Source: Kribbella sp. CA-293567
GTDB lineage: Bacteria; Actinomycetota; Actinomycetes; Propionibacteriales; Kribbellaceae
Direction: 5' to 3'
Length of the DNA: 64,000 nucleotides
Assembly (NCBI RefSeq): GCF_027627575.1
Contig: NZ_CP114065.1
Span: forward strand, 6,820,001 to 6,884,000
Made by a program: the position numbers and the translations under genes. A model generated the notes under the pieces. That model saw nothing but the letters and a program-made list of their open reading frames with translations. It was not told where the DNA came from and searched no databases. Shown piece after piece: positions 1 to 8,548 of this stretch. Positions within the stretch are counted from its first letter, which is position 1; every line of letters starts with the position of its first letter.

Positions 1-39
1 GCGCCCGGGTCGCCCGTCACCACACGACGAGCGGCTGAG

Positions 40-396
40 CTACTTCCTGGGCGCCGACTCGTCCGTGTACGGGGGCTTCCGCCGGGCTCGCCGGATCAGG
101 TAGAAGACCAGTGAGCCGCCGACCACGGCGACGATGGTCAACGGGGCGAGCACGCCCAGGCCGACCTGCGAGAAGTCCGCGGCGTCACCGTCGTTGTCCC
201 CCGGTGGGTTCACGCCGGGCCGCGGAGTCGATCCCAGCGACGGACTAGGGCTGTCAGCGGCCGGCGCCAGCATCACCTGGGTCACCTGGGCCGAGCTCTC
301 CACATTCGGCGACTGCAGCGCGCCGGCCACGCCCAGGGCTCCAAGGACGGCAACAGCTGCCCAGACGAGCGCGAGCGTCCACTTGGTGACCCACAT
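40..396 (-). CDS. Small two-TM membrane protein with disordered linker
   Basis: About 118 aa, function not recognised. A hydrophobic N-terminal segment (about residues 6-28, signal peptide or anchor) is followed by a Ser/Pro/Asp-rich linker (about 30-75) and a second hydrophobic helix (about 78-98) ending in a basic RRARRK stretch. This fits a type I or hairpin membrane protein with an extracellular linker and a short cytoplasmic tail. I chose the ATG at 394-396 because GGAAGGA lies seven bases upstream on the minus strand. The longer upstream open frame runs antisense to the catalase gene and is a shadow. The gene is divergent from the catalase. No enzyme motif is visible. Confidence 0.6.
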   Translation of the reverse strand: MWVTKWTLALVWAAVAVLGALGVAGALQSPNVESSAQVTQVMLAPAADSPSPSLGSTPRPGVNPPGDNDGDAADFSQVGLGVLAPLTIVAVVGGSLVFYLIRRARRKPPYTDESAPRK

Positions 397-531
397 GGCA
401 GTCCTTCCGATCGGGATCGATGCCTTGCTGTACCCCGACCGGCGTTCCATCACTCCTCCGCAGGCTGCTTCACGCCGTACGGCCGGGGTACCGGGGCCGG
501 ACCGAACCTGTTCCCTGATGAAGGAGTTGCG

Positions 532-1494
532 ATGTTCCGGCACACCAAGCGACTGCAGTTCGAGGCGAAGCCGGAGAGGCCGGATGCCCTGTACGCGCGG
601 AAACTGCAGGAGTTGATCGGCGGCGCGTACGGCGAGATGACCGTGACCATGCAGTACCTGTTCCAGGGCTGGAACTGCCGGGTCGAGGGGAAGTACAAGG
701 ATCTGATCATGGATACCGCGACCGAGGAGATCGGTCACGTGGAGATGCTGGCCACGATGGTGGCGCGGCTGCTGGAGGGGGCGCCGTCGACGGTGACCGC
801 GGAAGCGGTGAAGGATCCGGTGATGGCGGCGGTGCTGGGCGGGATGGATCCGCAGCAGGCGATCGTGGCCGGTGGTGGTGCGCTGGCGGCCAACAGTCAG
901 GGGGTGCCGTGGAACGGCAACTATATCGTTGCTAGCGGCAACTTGCTGGCGGACTTCCGGGCGAACGCGGCGGCCGAGGCGCAGGGCCGGTTGCAGACCG
1001 CGCGGTTGTACAACATGACCGACGATCCCGGGGTGAAGGCGATGCTGCAGTTCAACCTGGCCCGGGACACCGTGCATCAGAAGCAGTGGCTGAAGGCGAT
1101 CGAGGAACTGGAGGCCGACGGACTGGAGACTCCGATCGTGCCGAACGCCCTCTTCGACGAGGAGAACCAGGACCACAACCGCACCATCTGGGGTCTCTCG
1201 GACGGTACGGACGGGCCGAAGGGTGGCTGGAGCAAGGGGGACGATCCCCTGGAGTACCTGCTGGATCCCGAGCCCCTGGGCGATCCGGGCACCGCGCCGG
1301 AGCCTGACCCGGCGCTGTTCGCAACCTTCCCGGTCGAGCAGAAGTCCACGGCCAGGAAGGCCGCCGGGAAGAAGAGCACCGCGAAGAAGGCCACTGCGAA
1401 GAAGGCGGCCACGAAGAAGACGGCCAGCAAGTCCGCAGCGACCAAGAAGACGGCCAGCAAGACGACGGCCAAGAAGGCCGCGAAGAAGCGCTGA
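532..1494 (+). CDS. Manganese catalase with lysine-rich histone H1-like tail
   Basis: 320 aa. Dimanganese (ferritin-like) catalase that breaks down hydrogen peroxide. The metal ligands known for this family are all present at the expected spacing: Glu35, Glu66, His69 (in TEEIGHVEM), Glu149 and His182. The catalytic domain fills about residues 1-265. Residues 271-320 form a low-complexity Lys/Ala/Thr/Ser tail of KKAT and KKTAS repeats, resembling H1-like or HupB tails. Such tails bind DNA in other proteins, so a role in protecting DNA from peroxide is an inference. GAAGGAG sits upstream of the ATG. The M20 peptidase gene starts two bases after the stop, which suggests one transcript. Confidence 0.93.
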   Translation: MFRHTKRLQFEAKPERPDALYARKLQELIGGAYGEMTVTMQYLFQGWNCRVEGKYKDLIMDTATEEIGHVEMLATMVARLLEGAPSTVTAEAVKDPVMAAVLGGMDPQQAIVAGGGALAANSQGVPWNGNYIVASGNLLADFRANAAAEAQGRLQTARLYNMTDDPGVKAMLQFNLARDTVHQKQWLKAIEELEADGLETPIVPNALFDEENQDHNRTIWGLSDGTDGPKGGWSKGDDPLEYLLDPEPLGDPGTAPEPDPALFATFPVEQKSTARKAAGKKSTAKKATAKKAATKKTASKSAATKKTASKTTAKKAAKKR

Positions 1495-1495
1495 C

Positions 1496-2884
1496 GTGGC
1501 CGTCTCCAAGCTGCACGACTACCTCCTGGAGCACGAGAACGATCTCGTGGCCGAGCTGTCGGACTGGGTGCGCATCCCGTCGGTCGCGGGCGTGCCGGAG
1601 CAGCGGATCGAGGTCGTCCGCTCGGCCCGCTGGCTGGCCGGCACGCTCCGGGCTATCGGCTTTCCCGTGGTCGAGGTGTGGTCCGAGGACGAAGCACCCG
1701 CGGTCTACGCGGAATGGTGCGCGGAACCGTCGGCGCCGACGGTGCTGATCTACAGCCACCACGACGTGCGGGTCAGCAAGGACGAACAGTGGCAGGAGAC
1801 GCGGCCGCACGAACCCGTCGTCCGCGACGGGTACCTCTACGGACGCGGGGTGTCGGACGCCAAGGGCCAGGTCCTCACGCATCTGTGGAGCCTCCGTGCC
1901 CACCTGGCCGCCACCGGCCGGACAGCACCGGCGGTGAACGTCAAGCTCCTGATCGAGGGCGAGGAGGAGACCGGATCCCCGCACTTTCGGCAGCTGCTGA
2001 AGGACCATCGGAACCGGCTGGCGGCCGACCTGGTCGTCTTCTCCGACACGATGCTGTGGCAGGCCGGCCATCCGGCCGTCTGCACGAGCATCCGCGGCAC
2101 CATCAACGCACATCTGGAGGTGTACGGCCCGCAACGCGACGTCCACGGCGGCGCGGTCTCCGGACCGGCGCCCAATCCGGTGCTCGCGCTGGCCGCGCTG
2201 CTCGGCGGCCTGTACGACGACAAGGGCCGGGTCACCGTGCCGGGTTTCTACGACGCCGTGATCGAGCCGAGCGAGCGGCGTCGCCAGGAGCTTGCGGAGC
2301 TGCCGTTCACCGAAGAGGACTGGCTGGCCCGGTCCGAGACCGGTGGCATCACCCACGAAGCCGGCTACACCGTCCTCGAGCAGCTCTGGACCAGACCCGC
2401 TATCGAGGCGATCTCCGTCATCGCCGGCGATCCGGAAGGCGTGCCACGAGCCGTCGTACCAGCCGTCGCGACGGCGGAGCTGAGCATTCGGACCGTACCG
2501 GATCAAACCGTGCCGGCCGTCGCCGAGCAACTGCGGCGGTGGGTTGCCGATGCTCTGCCGCCGGAGTTCGGCCACGAGTTGAGCATCACCGAGGAGACCG
2601 GGCAGGACCCATACCAGACGCCGGAGGACCACCCTGCGGTCCAGGTTTTGGCGGAGGCGATGGAGGCTGGATTCGGTAAGCCTGCCGGGCGGATGGGCAA
2701 CGCGGGTGGCGGGCCGGTTCGGTGGCTGGAGAAGGTGGCCGGCGCCCCGGTGGTGTTCTTCGGTACCGGACTGCCCGAGGATCGCTGGCACGACAGCGAC
2801 GAGCGCGCCGCTATCGAGGTACTGCGGAAGGGCGCAGCGACCTTGGCGCATTTCTGGAACCGGCTCGCCGAAACCAAGTTCTGA
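1496..2884 (+). CDS. M20 family metallodipeptidase
   Basis: 462 aa. Zinc-dependent M20/M28-superfamily dipeptidase or carboxypeptidase, probably cytosolic because no signal peptide is seen. The family metal and catalytic residues are visible: the HxD of SHHDV (His88, Asp90), Asp121 in GVSDAKGQ, Glu156-158 in EGEEETGS, Asp184 in FSDT and a late His in the WHDSDE stretch. A long lid domain lies between. The GTG start at 1496 is chosen because the frame upstream is a shadow of the catalase gene and the family N-terminus begins here. The gene is probably co-transcribed with the catalase. Its 3' end overlaps the converging ctaG-like gene by 74 bp. The substrate cannot be read from the sequence. 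Confidence 0.88.
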   Translation: MAVSKLHDYLLEHENDLVAELSDWVRIPSVAGVPEQRIEVVRSARWLAGTLRAIGFPVVEVWSEDEAPAVYAEWCAEPSAPTVLIYSHHDVRVSKDEQWQETRPHEPVVRDGYLYGRGVSDAKGQVLTHLWSLRAHLAATGRTAPAVNVKLLIEGEEETGSPHFRQLLKDHRNRLAADLVVFSDTMLWQAGHPAVCTSIRGTINAHLEVYGPQRDVHGGAVSGPAPNPVLALAALLGGLYDDKGRVTVPGFYDAVIEPSERRRQELAELPFTEEDWLARSETGGITHEAGYTVLEQLWTRPAIEAISVIAGDPEGVPRAVVPAVATAELSIRTVPDQTVPAVAEQLRRWVADALPPEFGHELSITEETGQDPYQTPEDHPAVQVLAEAMEAGFGKPAGRMGNAGGGPVRWLEKVAGAPVVFFGTGLPEDRWHDSDERAAIEVLRKGAATLAHFWNRLAETKF

Positions 2885-3587
2885 ACAGCACAGTGGCCAG
2901 CAGCAACTCGGCCACGTCGCCGCCGTAGTACATGAGTTGTGCTGCGGTCTGGAAGCCCGGCTCTTGCGCATAGAGGAGCTTGGCCAGGACGGAGTGCGCA
3001 GCCGCCGCAATGATCAGTACTGCGGCGCGCAGCGGCAGGCCGGGGCGGCGTGGTGCTGGGTCGGGTCCCGCGATCGACCACGCGAAGAGGTAGCCCGCCA
3101 GCAGGTAGTGCAGGTGAATCGCGAGATGCAGCACGGCGTTTCGCTCGGCGGCGGCGTACAAGGGAGTCAGCATGACGGCGTACAGGCCGCCGACGCTCAG
3201 CGCGGTGGCCGTGACGGGGTGTCCCAGGAAGTGGAGCGGGCGGCTGCGCAGGACTCTGCCGATCACGCGTCGCGTCGGCAGCGCGGAGGTTGCCAGGAGC
3301 AAGCGAATAGGGGCTGCAAGCATCAACGCCAGTGGCGCGAACATACCCAGCAGCAAGTGCTGAGCCATGTGCGCGACCGGGCCGGGACGGTCTGCGAACA
3401 GCGGTGAGGTTGCCACGATCACCAGTGCGCAACCGGCCACCCAGGCCGCCGTACGGCGATGATCCCAGCCCCGCAAGGCTTTCCGGGTCAACCACACATA
3501 GCCGCCCGCCAGAACCGGCATCGCGAGCAGGAACGGTAGCCAGTGCGAGGTGTTGCTCGAGTCGTGTCCGGCGTGCAGTGACAACAT
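2811..3587 (-). CDS. ctaG: Cytochrome c oxidase assembly protein, CtaG (caa3) type
   Basis: 258 aa polytopic membrane protein of the caa3-type CtaG family, needed for copper insertion or assembly of haem-copper oxidases. About seven hydrophobic helices are visible, with family-typical motifs such as MAQHLLLGM, a His-rich helix around HLAIHLHY, and FADRPGP near the second helix. Its ATG overlaps the stop of the DUF2243 gene as TGATG, indicating translational coupling. Together with the stand-alone ctaD at 9131 it suggests an alternative or auxiliary oxidase module on this island. The 3' end overlaps the converging M20 peptidase gene. Confidence 0.88.
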   Translation of the reverse strand: MLSLHAGHDSSNTSHWLPFLLAMPVLAGGYVWLTRKALRGWDHRRTAAWVAGCALVIVATSPLFADRPGPVAHMAQHLLLGMFAPLALMLAAPIRLLLATSALPTRRVIGRVLRSRPLHFLGHPVTATALSVGGLYAVMLTPLYAAAERNAVLHLAIHLHYLLAGYLFAWSIAGPDPAPRRPGLPLRAAVLIIAAAAHSVLAKLLYAQEPGFQTAAQLMYYGGDVAELLLATVLFRTWFRRAGSRNAPRSLRPSAVPR

Positions 3588-4027
3588 CAGCTGGTCGACC
3601 GCGTGGCTTTACCGGCGCGCAGTCCGAGCACGACGCCGATCAGGAGCAGCAGCGCCCCGGCGACGTTCCAGGCCAAGTCGTACGCCGCGAGGTTGTCCAC
3701 GCCGTACCGGATCTGATGGACGCGGAGGAGCTTGTGATCGACCAGCCCGTCGAAAAGCTGGAACGCTCCCGCGCCACCGATCAGGCCCGACCAGCCCGCG
3801 AGTCTCACGAAGGCACCGCGTCGCCTGAGGTCGGCCCACCAGAAGAAGCCCGCCACCAGCGCCACCAGCTCAGCGGCATGCAGTAGGCCGTCGGACAGCA
3901 GCCCGACCGCCGGCGTCGAGCGGTCGTAGAAGTGGTGCCAGCCGAGCAGTTGGTGGAAGACCACCTCGTCGATCCCGGCCATCAGGGCGACGCCGAGCAG
4001 CGCGCACGCTCCGGCCGATGCCCTCAC
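3587..4027 (-). CDS. DUF2243 membrane protein
   Basis: 146 aa with four hydrophobic helices. The sequence matches DUF2243 (FHQLLGWHHFYD, LLSDGLLHA, FQLFDGLVDHK), a small membrane family often found next to caa3-type ctaG. Conserved histidines (FHQ, WHH, DGLVDHK) could bind metal, but no function is established. The start is uncertain by two codons. I prefer the GTG at 4025-4027 because it forms a GTGA overlap with the stop of the upstream metallopeptidase. An in-frame GTG at 4031-4033 is the alternative. The gene belongs to a tightly coupled three-gene unit with the metallopeptidase and ctaG. Confidence 0.83.
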   Translation of the reverse strand: MRASAGACALLGVALMAGIDEVVFHQLLGWHHFYDRSTPAVGLLSDGLLHAAELVALVAGFFWWADLRRRGAFVRLAGWSGLIGGAGAFQLFDGLVDHKLLRVHQIRYGVDNLAAYDLAWNVAGALLLLIGVVLGLRAGKATRSTS

Positions 4028-5301
4028 TTGCACGCCGAGACGCCGTCGAAGACGCCGGTGCGCAAGGACTTCGTACGGTCGAACGCGCCACCGCGATCCG
4101 TCCGCTTGCCGTCCTCGGAGAAGCTGCTGACGACGATCTGGGTCACTGCCTCGTCCAGGTCACCGGGTGACAGTTGCGAAGTCGGCAGGTCGGTCCCCGC
4201 CAAGTGGGCGATCCAGGCGCCGGTGAAACAGTCCCGCTGAAGTCCGGCCTGCTCACCTGTGGTCGGGAGACCGAGCTCGGACTGCGCGGCCTCCGCCCAG
4301 GCGTCGCTCAGCACACTCCCGGTGGCGAGGTCGCCGATCCGCTCGTGCACCGTCTGCAGATCCTGGTCCGAAGGCTTCTCCGCGGGTGGGGAGAAAGTCT
4401 GCCCTGGTTCGAGTCTCGGCACGGCCGCCGTCCAGAACTCGTTGAGGTCAGCGGTCAGCAACTGCACCGCTTCGGCGTACGGGAGGTTGCCGCCGGTCCG
4501 GGACTCGGCGACCGTCCGGAACGGCAGCTCGGTCGTGACCACGCCTTGCTCCGGGAACTGCGCGCATCTCCCGGCACCTTGCTCGTAGCCGGTCTGGAAG
4601 GCGTTGACCCGGTCGAACCCGAGGCCGTGGGCCTGCTGCCCGCCGGCCGCCGTACCCGGCTGGTCCCGCAGGGTCAGGATCGCGACCACCGCGCTGTCCA
4701 GAGCGCCGTCCACGAGAGAGACCGGATCGGAACCGGAGGTCTCGGCGTACCGGGTCCATGATCCGGCGAAGCAGTCGGCCTGCAGTTCCTGCACCACGGA
4801 CGGCGCCTTGACGCCCGCACGGGCCTGCACCGCATGCCCGGTCTCGTGGGCCAGCACGACGGCCGGCGCGATACTGCCGAACTGGTCGGCAAGCCGCGGG
4901 AACAGGTCCGTCGCGTCCCAGGCGATGTAGTCGTCGTCGGGTCCGCCGCAGTAGAACGCGTTCCCGCGCAGGTCGTCGTACGACTGCTGCTGCCCGCCGC
5001 ACGAGAACGGAGCGCTCTGCGGCGTCTTCGGCTGGAATCCCCCGGCGAGCTGCACGAACTCCTTGTCGTAGACCTTCGGCAGCTCCGCGGACCAGTACTC
5101 CACCAGGCTCTGCTGGGCGGCGTCGGTGACGCCCTCAGCCGAGCCGGACGAGCGACCGAGCGACACGTCGCCCACGCCCGGCCCGGTGCCCTCGCGGCGG
5201 TTGGAGACCAGCGCGACGACGACCACCAGCGCCAGCACCACGACGAGCAGACCAAGACGCACCGCGCCCCGATCCGATCGGCGACGCCCGACGATGTTCA
5301 T
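4024..5301 (-). CDS. Neutral zinc metallopeptidase (YpfJ/PF04228-like), membrane anchored
   Basis: 425 aa. A cytoplasmic basic N-terminus is followed by one TM helix (about residues 14-32) and an extracellular putative zinc peptidase. The motif HETGH lies at residues 152-156, with a second acidic motif QELQADC (171-177), as in the neutral zinc metallopeptidase family. Cysteine pairs suggest an extracytoplasmic domain. The ATG at 5299-5301 is immediately preceded by the stop of the DUF5709 gene, and the stop overlaps the DUF2243 start. A second, diverged QRDCFTGAW stretch near residue 365 suggests an internal repeat or helper domain. Substrate unknown. Two more relatives lie at 20333 and 62917. 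Confidence 0.85.
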   Translation of the reverse strand: MNIVGRRRSDRGAVRLGLLVVVLALVVVVALVSNRREGTGPGVGDVSLGRSSGSAEGVTDAAQQSLVEYWSAELPKVYDKEFVQLAGGFQPKTPQSAPFSCGGQQQSYDDLRGNAFYCGGPDDDYIAWDATDLFPRLADQFGSIAPAVVLAHETGHAVQARAGVKAPSVVQELQADCFAGSWTRYAETSGSDPVSLVDGALDSAVVAILTLRDQPGTAAGGQQAHGLGFDRVNAFQTGYEQGAGRCAQFPEQGVVTTELPFRTVAESRTGGNLPYAEAVQLLTADLNEFWTAAVPRLEPGQTFSPPAEKPSDQDLQTVHERIGDLATGSVLSDAWAEAAQSELGLPTTGEQAGLQRDCFTGAWIAHLAGTDLPTSQLSPGDLDEAVTQIVVSSFSEDGKRTDRGGAFDRTKSLRTGVFDGVSACK

Positions 5302-5817
5302 CTAGGGCTCCTCGTGCATGGCAGCTTCCTCGGCACTCAGGCCTCCACCCGCCGCACCGGCGCCGGTGGCGATCGCCGTTCCCTCCTGGTCTGCATGAGC
5401 ACCCTCGTCGGGGGCCACCAGCCGCCCAGGACTGTCCTCGTCGATCCCGGCGGTCCGGCCGGGATCGTCACTGTCCAGGATCTGGTCGGCGTTCAGGTCG
5501 GACAGGTCGTCACTGGCGGGCAGCACGTCCACGTCGCTGATCCCGGTGACGTCCTCGGCCGGCTCGAGCGGCTCCGCGGTGAGGTCGGGTTCCTCGCGGG
5601 CCAGGCGATCGTCGAGTGGTTCAGGAGTCGACGCCTCGCGCGGGGTGGTGCCGTAGTCCAGCGAGGCGATCGGGTGGTCGGCGGGCAGAGCGGCCGGGTC
5701 CGGACCGTCCGCGATTCGCGCCGAGTCCACGTCGTCGTACGCCGTCGAGTCGTCGTCGGCGGTGCCGGGCAGCCCCTCGGCCTCGGGATCGCTGACCGGC
5801 CGTCGCTCGCCCGCCAT
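5302..5817 (-). CDS. DUF5709 acidic protein
   Basis: 171 aa, very acidic and probably largely disordered. The C-terminal pattern GRLVAPDEGAHADQE followed by LSAEEAAMHEE is typical of the actinobacterial DUF5709 family, which often sits among general stress genes. Function unknown. The ATG at 5815-5817 overlaps the stop of the upstream 57-aa gene as TGATG, so the two are translationally coupled. The GTG one codon earlier is less likely. The metallopeptidase gene follows directly. No metal or catalytic motif is visible. Confidence 0.82.
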   Translation of the reverse strand: MAGERRPVSDPEAEGLPGTADDDSTAYDDVDSARIADGPDPAALPADHPIASLDYGTTPREASTPEPLDDRLAREEPDLTAEPLEPAEDVTGISDVDVLPASDDLSDLNADQILDSDDPGRTAGIDEDSPGRLVAPDEGAHADQEGTAIATGAGAAGGGLSAEEAAMHEEP

Positions 5818-5990
5818 CACTGGCCCTCCTCGTCGTCGACCCGCATCGTCTCGCCGTTCGAGTCGACGATCTCTGTCTCCGACGGATCGGCCGAGACCCG
5901 GACCTGGTCGTCGACGGAGTTGACCGCCATGGCACTCGGGTCGACGTCGTCGATGGTCGGGCGGTAGTCGTCTTCGTCCGGCTGGCTCAT
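5817..5990 (-). CDS. Small acidic protein (57 aa), unknown
   Basis: 57 aa, rich in Asp and Glu, without a recognised domain. It opens MSQPDEDDYRPTIDD. GAAGGAG stands ahead of the ATG at 5988-5990, so the longer upstream frame is not needed. The gene heads a coupled unit with DUF5709 and the metallopeptidase. Similar short acidic proteins are common companions of DUF5709 in actinomycete stress clusters, but this is context, not a function. Confidence 0.65.
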   Translation of the reverse strand: MSQPDEDDYRPTIDDVDPSAMAVNSVDDQVRVSADPSETEIVDSNGETMRVDDEEGQ

Positions 5991-6109
5991 CACAACTCCT
6001 TCATCGTCAGGGTGCGTCGCCGGTACCCGGGCACGGACCGGATAACCCAGGGTTGTAAGGAGTTCGGGCGGGTACCGCCGAAGCGAGTTCACTCGTCGGG
6101 AGGTCCGGG

Positions 6110-6691
6110 ATGGCTGGAAAGACCGTAGGCATCGAGGTAGTGCCGATTCTGTCGCGCGGGCGGCATCGAGATCCGCGCCGCGGCGGCTGCTTCATGGAGT
6201 ACGCCTCCTACCTGGCCGGCGTTCCCTGGTCGGACAGCCCCGACTGCACGCATCCCCTGCTCGCGCTGATCGGGCGCGAGGTCAACGACGAGATGTCCGA
6301 CGCCGGCCGGACGATGCTGGTGCCGCTCGTCCCGGCCGTGATCGGAGTGAACCCGAGCCATCCGGAAGTGGTCCCCGCCCTCGTCGCGCGCTGCGCGCGG
6401 CCGGTCGTCCCGTTCGTGTCGGAGCAGTTCGGGGCGAAGCTCGTCGCCGCCGTACAGAAGGCGGAAGCCGTCCGCGAGGATCTGCGCAAGCCGGAGCCGA
6501 CCCAACTGTCGGTCGGCTACGAGTGGGAGGCTCCGCTGGCAGTGGCCGGAGCCATCCGGGCGATCACCGACTTCCGGGTACCGACCGCGGACGCGCTCCT
6601 GCACCAGATCCTCACCGAGGCCATCGCAGAGGCGCGGCAGTGGATGCCGGCCGCGCCTCTGCCGATCGAAACCGTGGCAGTACTCAGGTAA
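6110..6691 (+). CDS. Conserved hypothetical protein with GCFMEYASYLAG motif
   Basis: 193 aa, soluble. I recognise the block GGCFMEYASYLAGVPWSD followed by CTHPLLA and NDEMSDAGR as a pattern shared by unannotated actinobacterial proteins, but I know no assigned function. Cys27 in GGCFMEY and the Cys-Thr-His of the next block are candidate functional residues. No signal peptide or TM helix is visible. The ATG is preceded by GGGAGG at good spacing. The gene lies between the acidic-protein unit (divergent) and the hemerythrin gene (convergent). Confidence 0.7.
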   Translation: MAGKTVGIEVVPILSRGRHRDPRRGGCFMEYASYLAGVPWSDSPDCTHPLLALIGREVNDEMSDAGRTMLVPLVPAVIGVNPSHPEVVPALVARCARPVVPFVSEQFGAKLVAAVQKAEAVREDLRKPEPTQLSVGYEWEAPLAVAGAIRAITDFRVPTADALLHQILTEAIAEARQWMPAAPLPIETVAVLR

Positions 6692-6697
6692 CCGGGC

Positions 6698-7264
6698 TCA
6701 GGTAGGACGGTTGGTGAGCCGGTCCCGCAGCCGATCGATGAAGCCGACCCCGGGTCCGGCCAGCAGGTGGAACAGCGCCGAGTTCGGCGCCCCGGGATGC
6801 GGCCTGGTCGGCGCGACCTTCTTGGCCGCGTCGACCTTCCCGGCCAGCGCGACCAGATCGTCCTGCGGCAGATGCGCCCGCAGCTTGGGGAACTGCACGT
6901 TCTCCTCGTCCTGGACGTGGTCGTCGAGCACCCGCCGCAGCTCCTCCACCAGCTCGAGGAACCGCGCCTCGTTCGCGTCGGCGCCTTCGAGCTGCTTCAT
7001 CAGCTCTTCCAGTTCCTGGTGCTCCTGGATGTCGTGCTCGACCGCCTCGTCCCCTTGCGGCAGGTGCTTGCGCATCGCCGGATAGACGAACATCTCCTCG
7101 GCCACCGCGTGCCGGACCAGCTCGGCGATCAACAGGTCGGCGGCCTCGCGGCGCTGCCCAGCATCAACCTCGGTCATGATCCGGCCGATCAGCTCCTCGG
7201 CCTCGCGGTGGTCGGTGGTCAGTACGTCGACGACGTCGGGACCGGTCGCGTTCGTGGCGTTCAT
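6698..7264 (-). CDS. Hemerythrin HHE-domain protein
   Basis: 188 aa. The hemerythrin-like cation-binding HHE domain spans about residues 10-140: TTDHREAEEL, ELVRHAVAEEMFVYP, EHDIQEHQELEELM and LDDHVQDEENVQFPKL supply the His and Glu ligands for a di-iron site. Roles proposed for such proteins are oxygen, NO or redox sensing and iron handling in stress. The C-terminal part (about 150-188) is a basic Pro-containing extension. GGAGGCAAGCTG precedes the ATG. It ends seven bases from the converging gene at 6110. The setting next to catalase and alcohol dehydrogenase fits an oxidative-stress island. Confidence 0.88.
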   Translation of the reverse strand: MNATNATGPDVVDVLTTDHREAEELIGRIMTEVDAGQRREAADLLIAELVRHAVAEEMFVYPAMRKHLPQGDEAVEHDIQEHQELEELMKQLEGADANEARFLELVEELRRVLDDHVQDEENVQFPKLRAHLPQDDLVALAGKVDAAKKVAPTRPHPGAPNSALFHLLAGPGVGFIDRLRDRLTNRPT

Positions 7265-7384
7265 CAGCTTGCCTCCTCGCTCGGTGATACCTCGCGGTAC
7301 CCGGCCGGAAAACAGCCCACCGGACGGTTTACCGCAGACCGGCCGGGTACCGGCAGGCGTCGCGCCCGAGCAAAGGAGAAGCCC

Positions 7385-8533
7385 ATGCGGGCAATGGTCT
7401 ATCGAGGTCCGTACCGGGTCCGGGTCGAGGAGAAGGAAGCGCCCCGGATCGAACATCCCAACGACGCGATCGTCCGGGTCACCCGGGCCGCGATCTGCGG
7501 CTCCGACCTGCACCTGTACCACGGGATGATGCCGGACACCCGGGTCGGGATGACGTTCGGGCACGAGTTCGTCGGGGTGGTGGACCAGGTCGGGCCGTCG
7601 GTCCGGACACTGCGCCCGGGTGACCGGGTGATGGTTCCGTTCAACATCTTCTGCGGCACCTGCTACTTCTGCGCCCGGGGCCTGTACGCCAACTGCCACA
7701 ACGTGAATCCGAACGCGACCGCCGTCGGCGGGATCTACGGCTACTCCCACACCTGCGGCGGCTACGACGGCGGCCAGGCGGAGTACGTCCGGGTTCCGTT
7801 CGCCGACGTCGGCCCGAGTGTGATCCCCGAGTGGATGGACGACGACACCGCCGTACTGCTGACCGACGCGGTGGCGACCGGGTACTTCGGTGCGCAGCTC
7901 GGAGACATCACCGAAGGCGACGTCGTGGTGGTCTTCGGCGCCGGCCCGGTCGGTCTGACCGCGGCCGCGTCGGCCTGGCTGATGGGCGCCGGCCGGGTGA
8001 TCGTGATCGACCACCTGGAGTACCGGCTGGCCAAGGCCCGCTCGTTCGCCCACGCCGAGACGTACAACTTCAGCGAGCACGCCGATGTCGTCGTCCTGCT
8101 GAAGAAGCTCACCGACCATCGCGGCGCCGACGTGGCGATCGACGCGGTCGGCGCGGAGGCGGACGGCAACCTGCTGCAGCACGTCACCTCGGCGAAGCTG
8201 AAACTGCAGGGCGGTTCACCGATCGCGCTGAACTGGGCGATCGACTCGGTCCGCAAGGGCGGCACCGTGTCCGTGATGGGTGCCTACGGGCCGATCTTCA
8301 GCGCGGTCAAGTTCGGCGACGCGATGAACAAGGGCCTGACCCTGCGGATGAACCAGTGCCCGGTGAAGCGCCAGTGGCCTCGGCTCTTCGAGCACATCCG
8401 CAACGGCTACCTCAAGCCCACCGAGCTGATCACGCACCGCGTCCCGCTCGAGCACATCGCCGAGGGCTACCACCTCTTCTCGGCCAAGCTCGACGGCTGT
8501 ATCAAACCTCTCATCGTCCCGACCGCCGCCTGA
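7385..8533 (+). CDS. Zinc-dependent alcohol dehydrogenase (formaldehyde dehydrogenase-like)
   Basis: 382 aa medium-chain dehydrogenase/reductase. The catalytic zinc site is visible in ICGSDLH (Cys38) and TFGHEF. The structural zinc site is the four-cysteine lobe CGTCYFCARGLYANC. The NAD(P)-binding GAGPVG motif lies near residue 182. The sequence resembles glutathione-independent formaldehyde dehydrogenase-type enzymes. The ATG has GGAGAA upstream. The 191-aa unknown gene follows after 15 bases and is likely in the same operon. The substrate is inferred only at the level of short-chain alcohols or aldehydes. Confidence 0.9.
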   Translation: MRAMVYRGPYRVRVEEKEAPRIEHPNDAIVRVTRAAICGSDLHLYHGMMPDTRVGMTFGHEFVGVVDQVGPSVRTLRPGDRVMVPFNIFCGTCYFCARGLYANCHNVNPNATAVGGIYGYSHTCGGYDGGQAEYVRVPFADVGPSVIPEWMDDDTAVLLTDAVATGYFGAQLGDITEGDVVVVFGAGPVGLTAAASAWLMGAGRVIVIDHLEYRLAKARSFAHAETYNFSEHADVVVLLKKLTDHRGADVAIDAVGAEADGNLLQHVTSAKLKLQGGSPIALNWAIDSVRKGGTVSVMGAYGPIFSAVKFGDAMNKGLTLRMNQCPVKRQWPRLFEHIRNGYLKPTELITHRVPLEHIAEGYHLFSAKLDGCIKPLIVPTAA

Positions 8534-8548
8534 CCCACGGAGTCCGAG

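Noticed and set aside
1320..1490. Separate histone-like gene
   Set aside because: The Lys-rich stretch is in frame with the catalase without a start or ribosome-binding site of its own.
1052..3010. Long minus-strand open frame (652 aa) across the catalase and peptidase genes
   Set aside because: It runs antisense to two genes with clear motifs, has a repetitive Arg/Pro/Gly/Ser composition and no domain; it is an effect of high GC.
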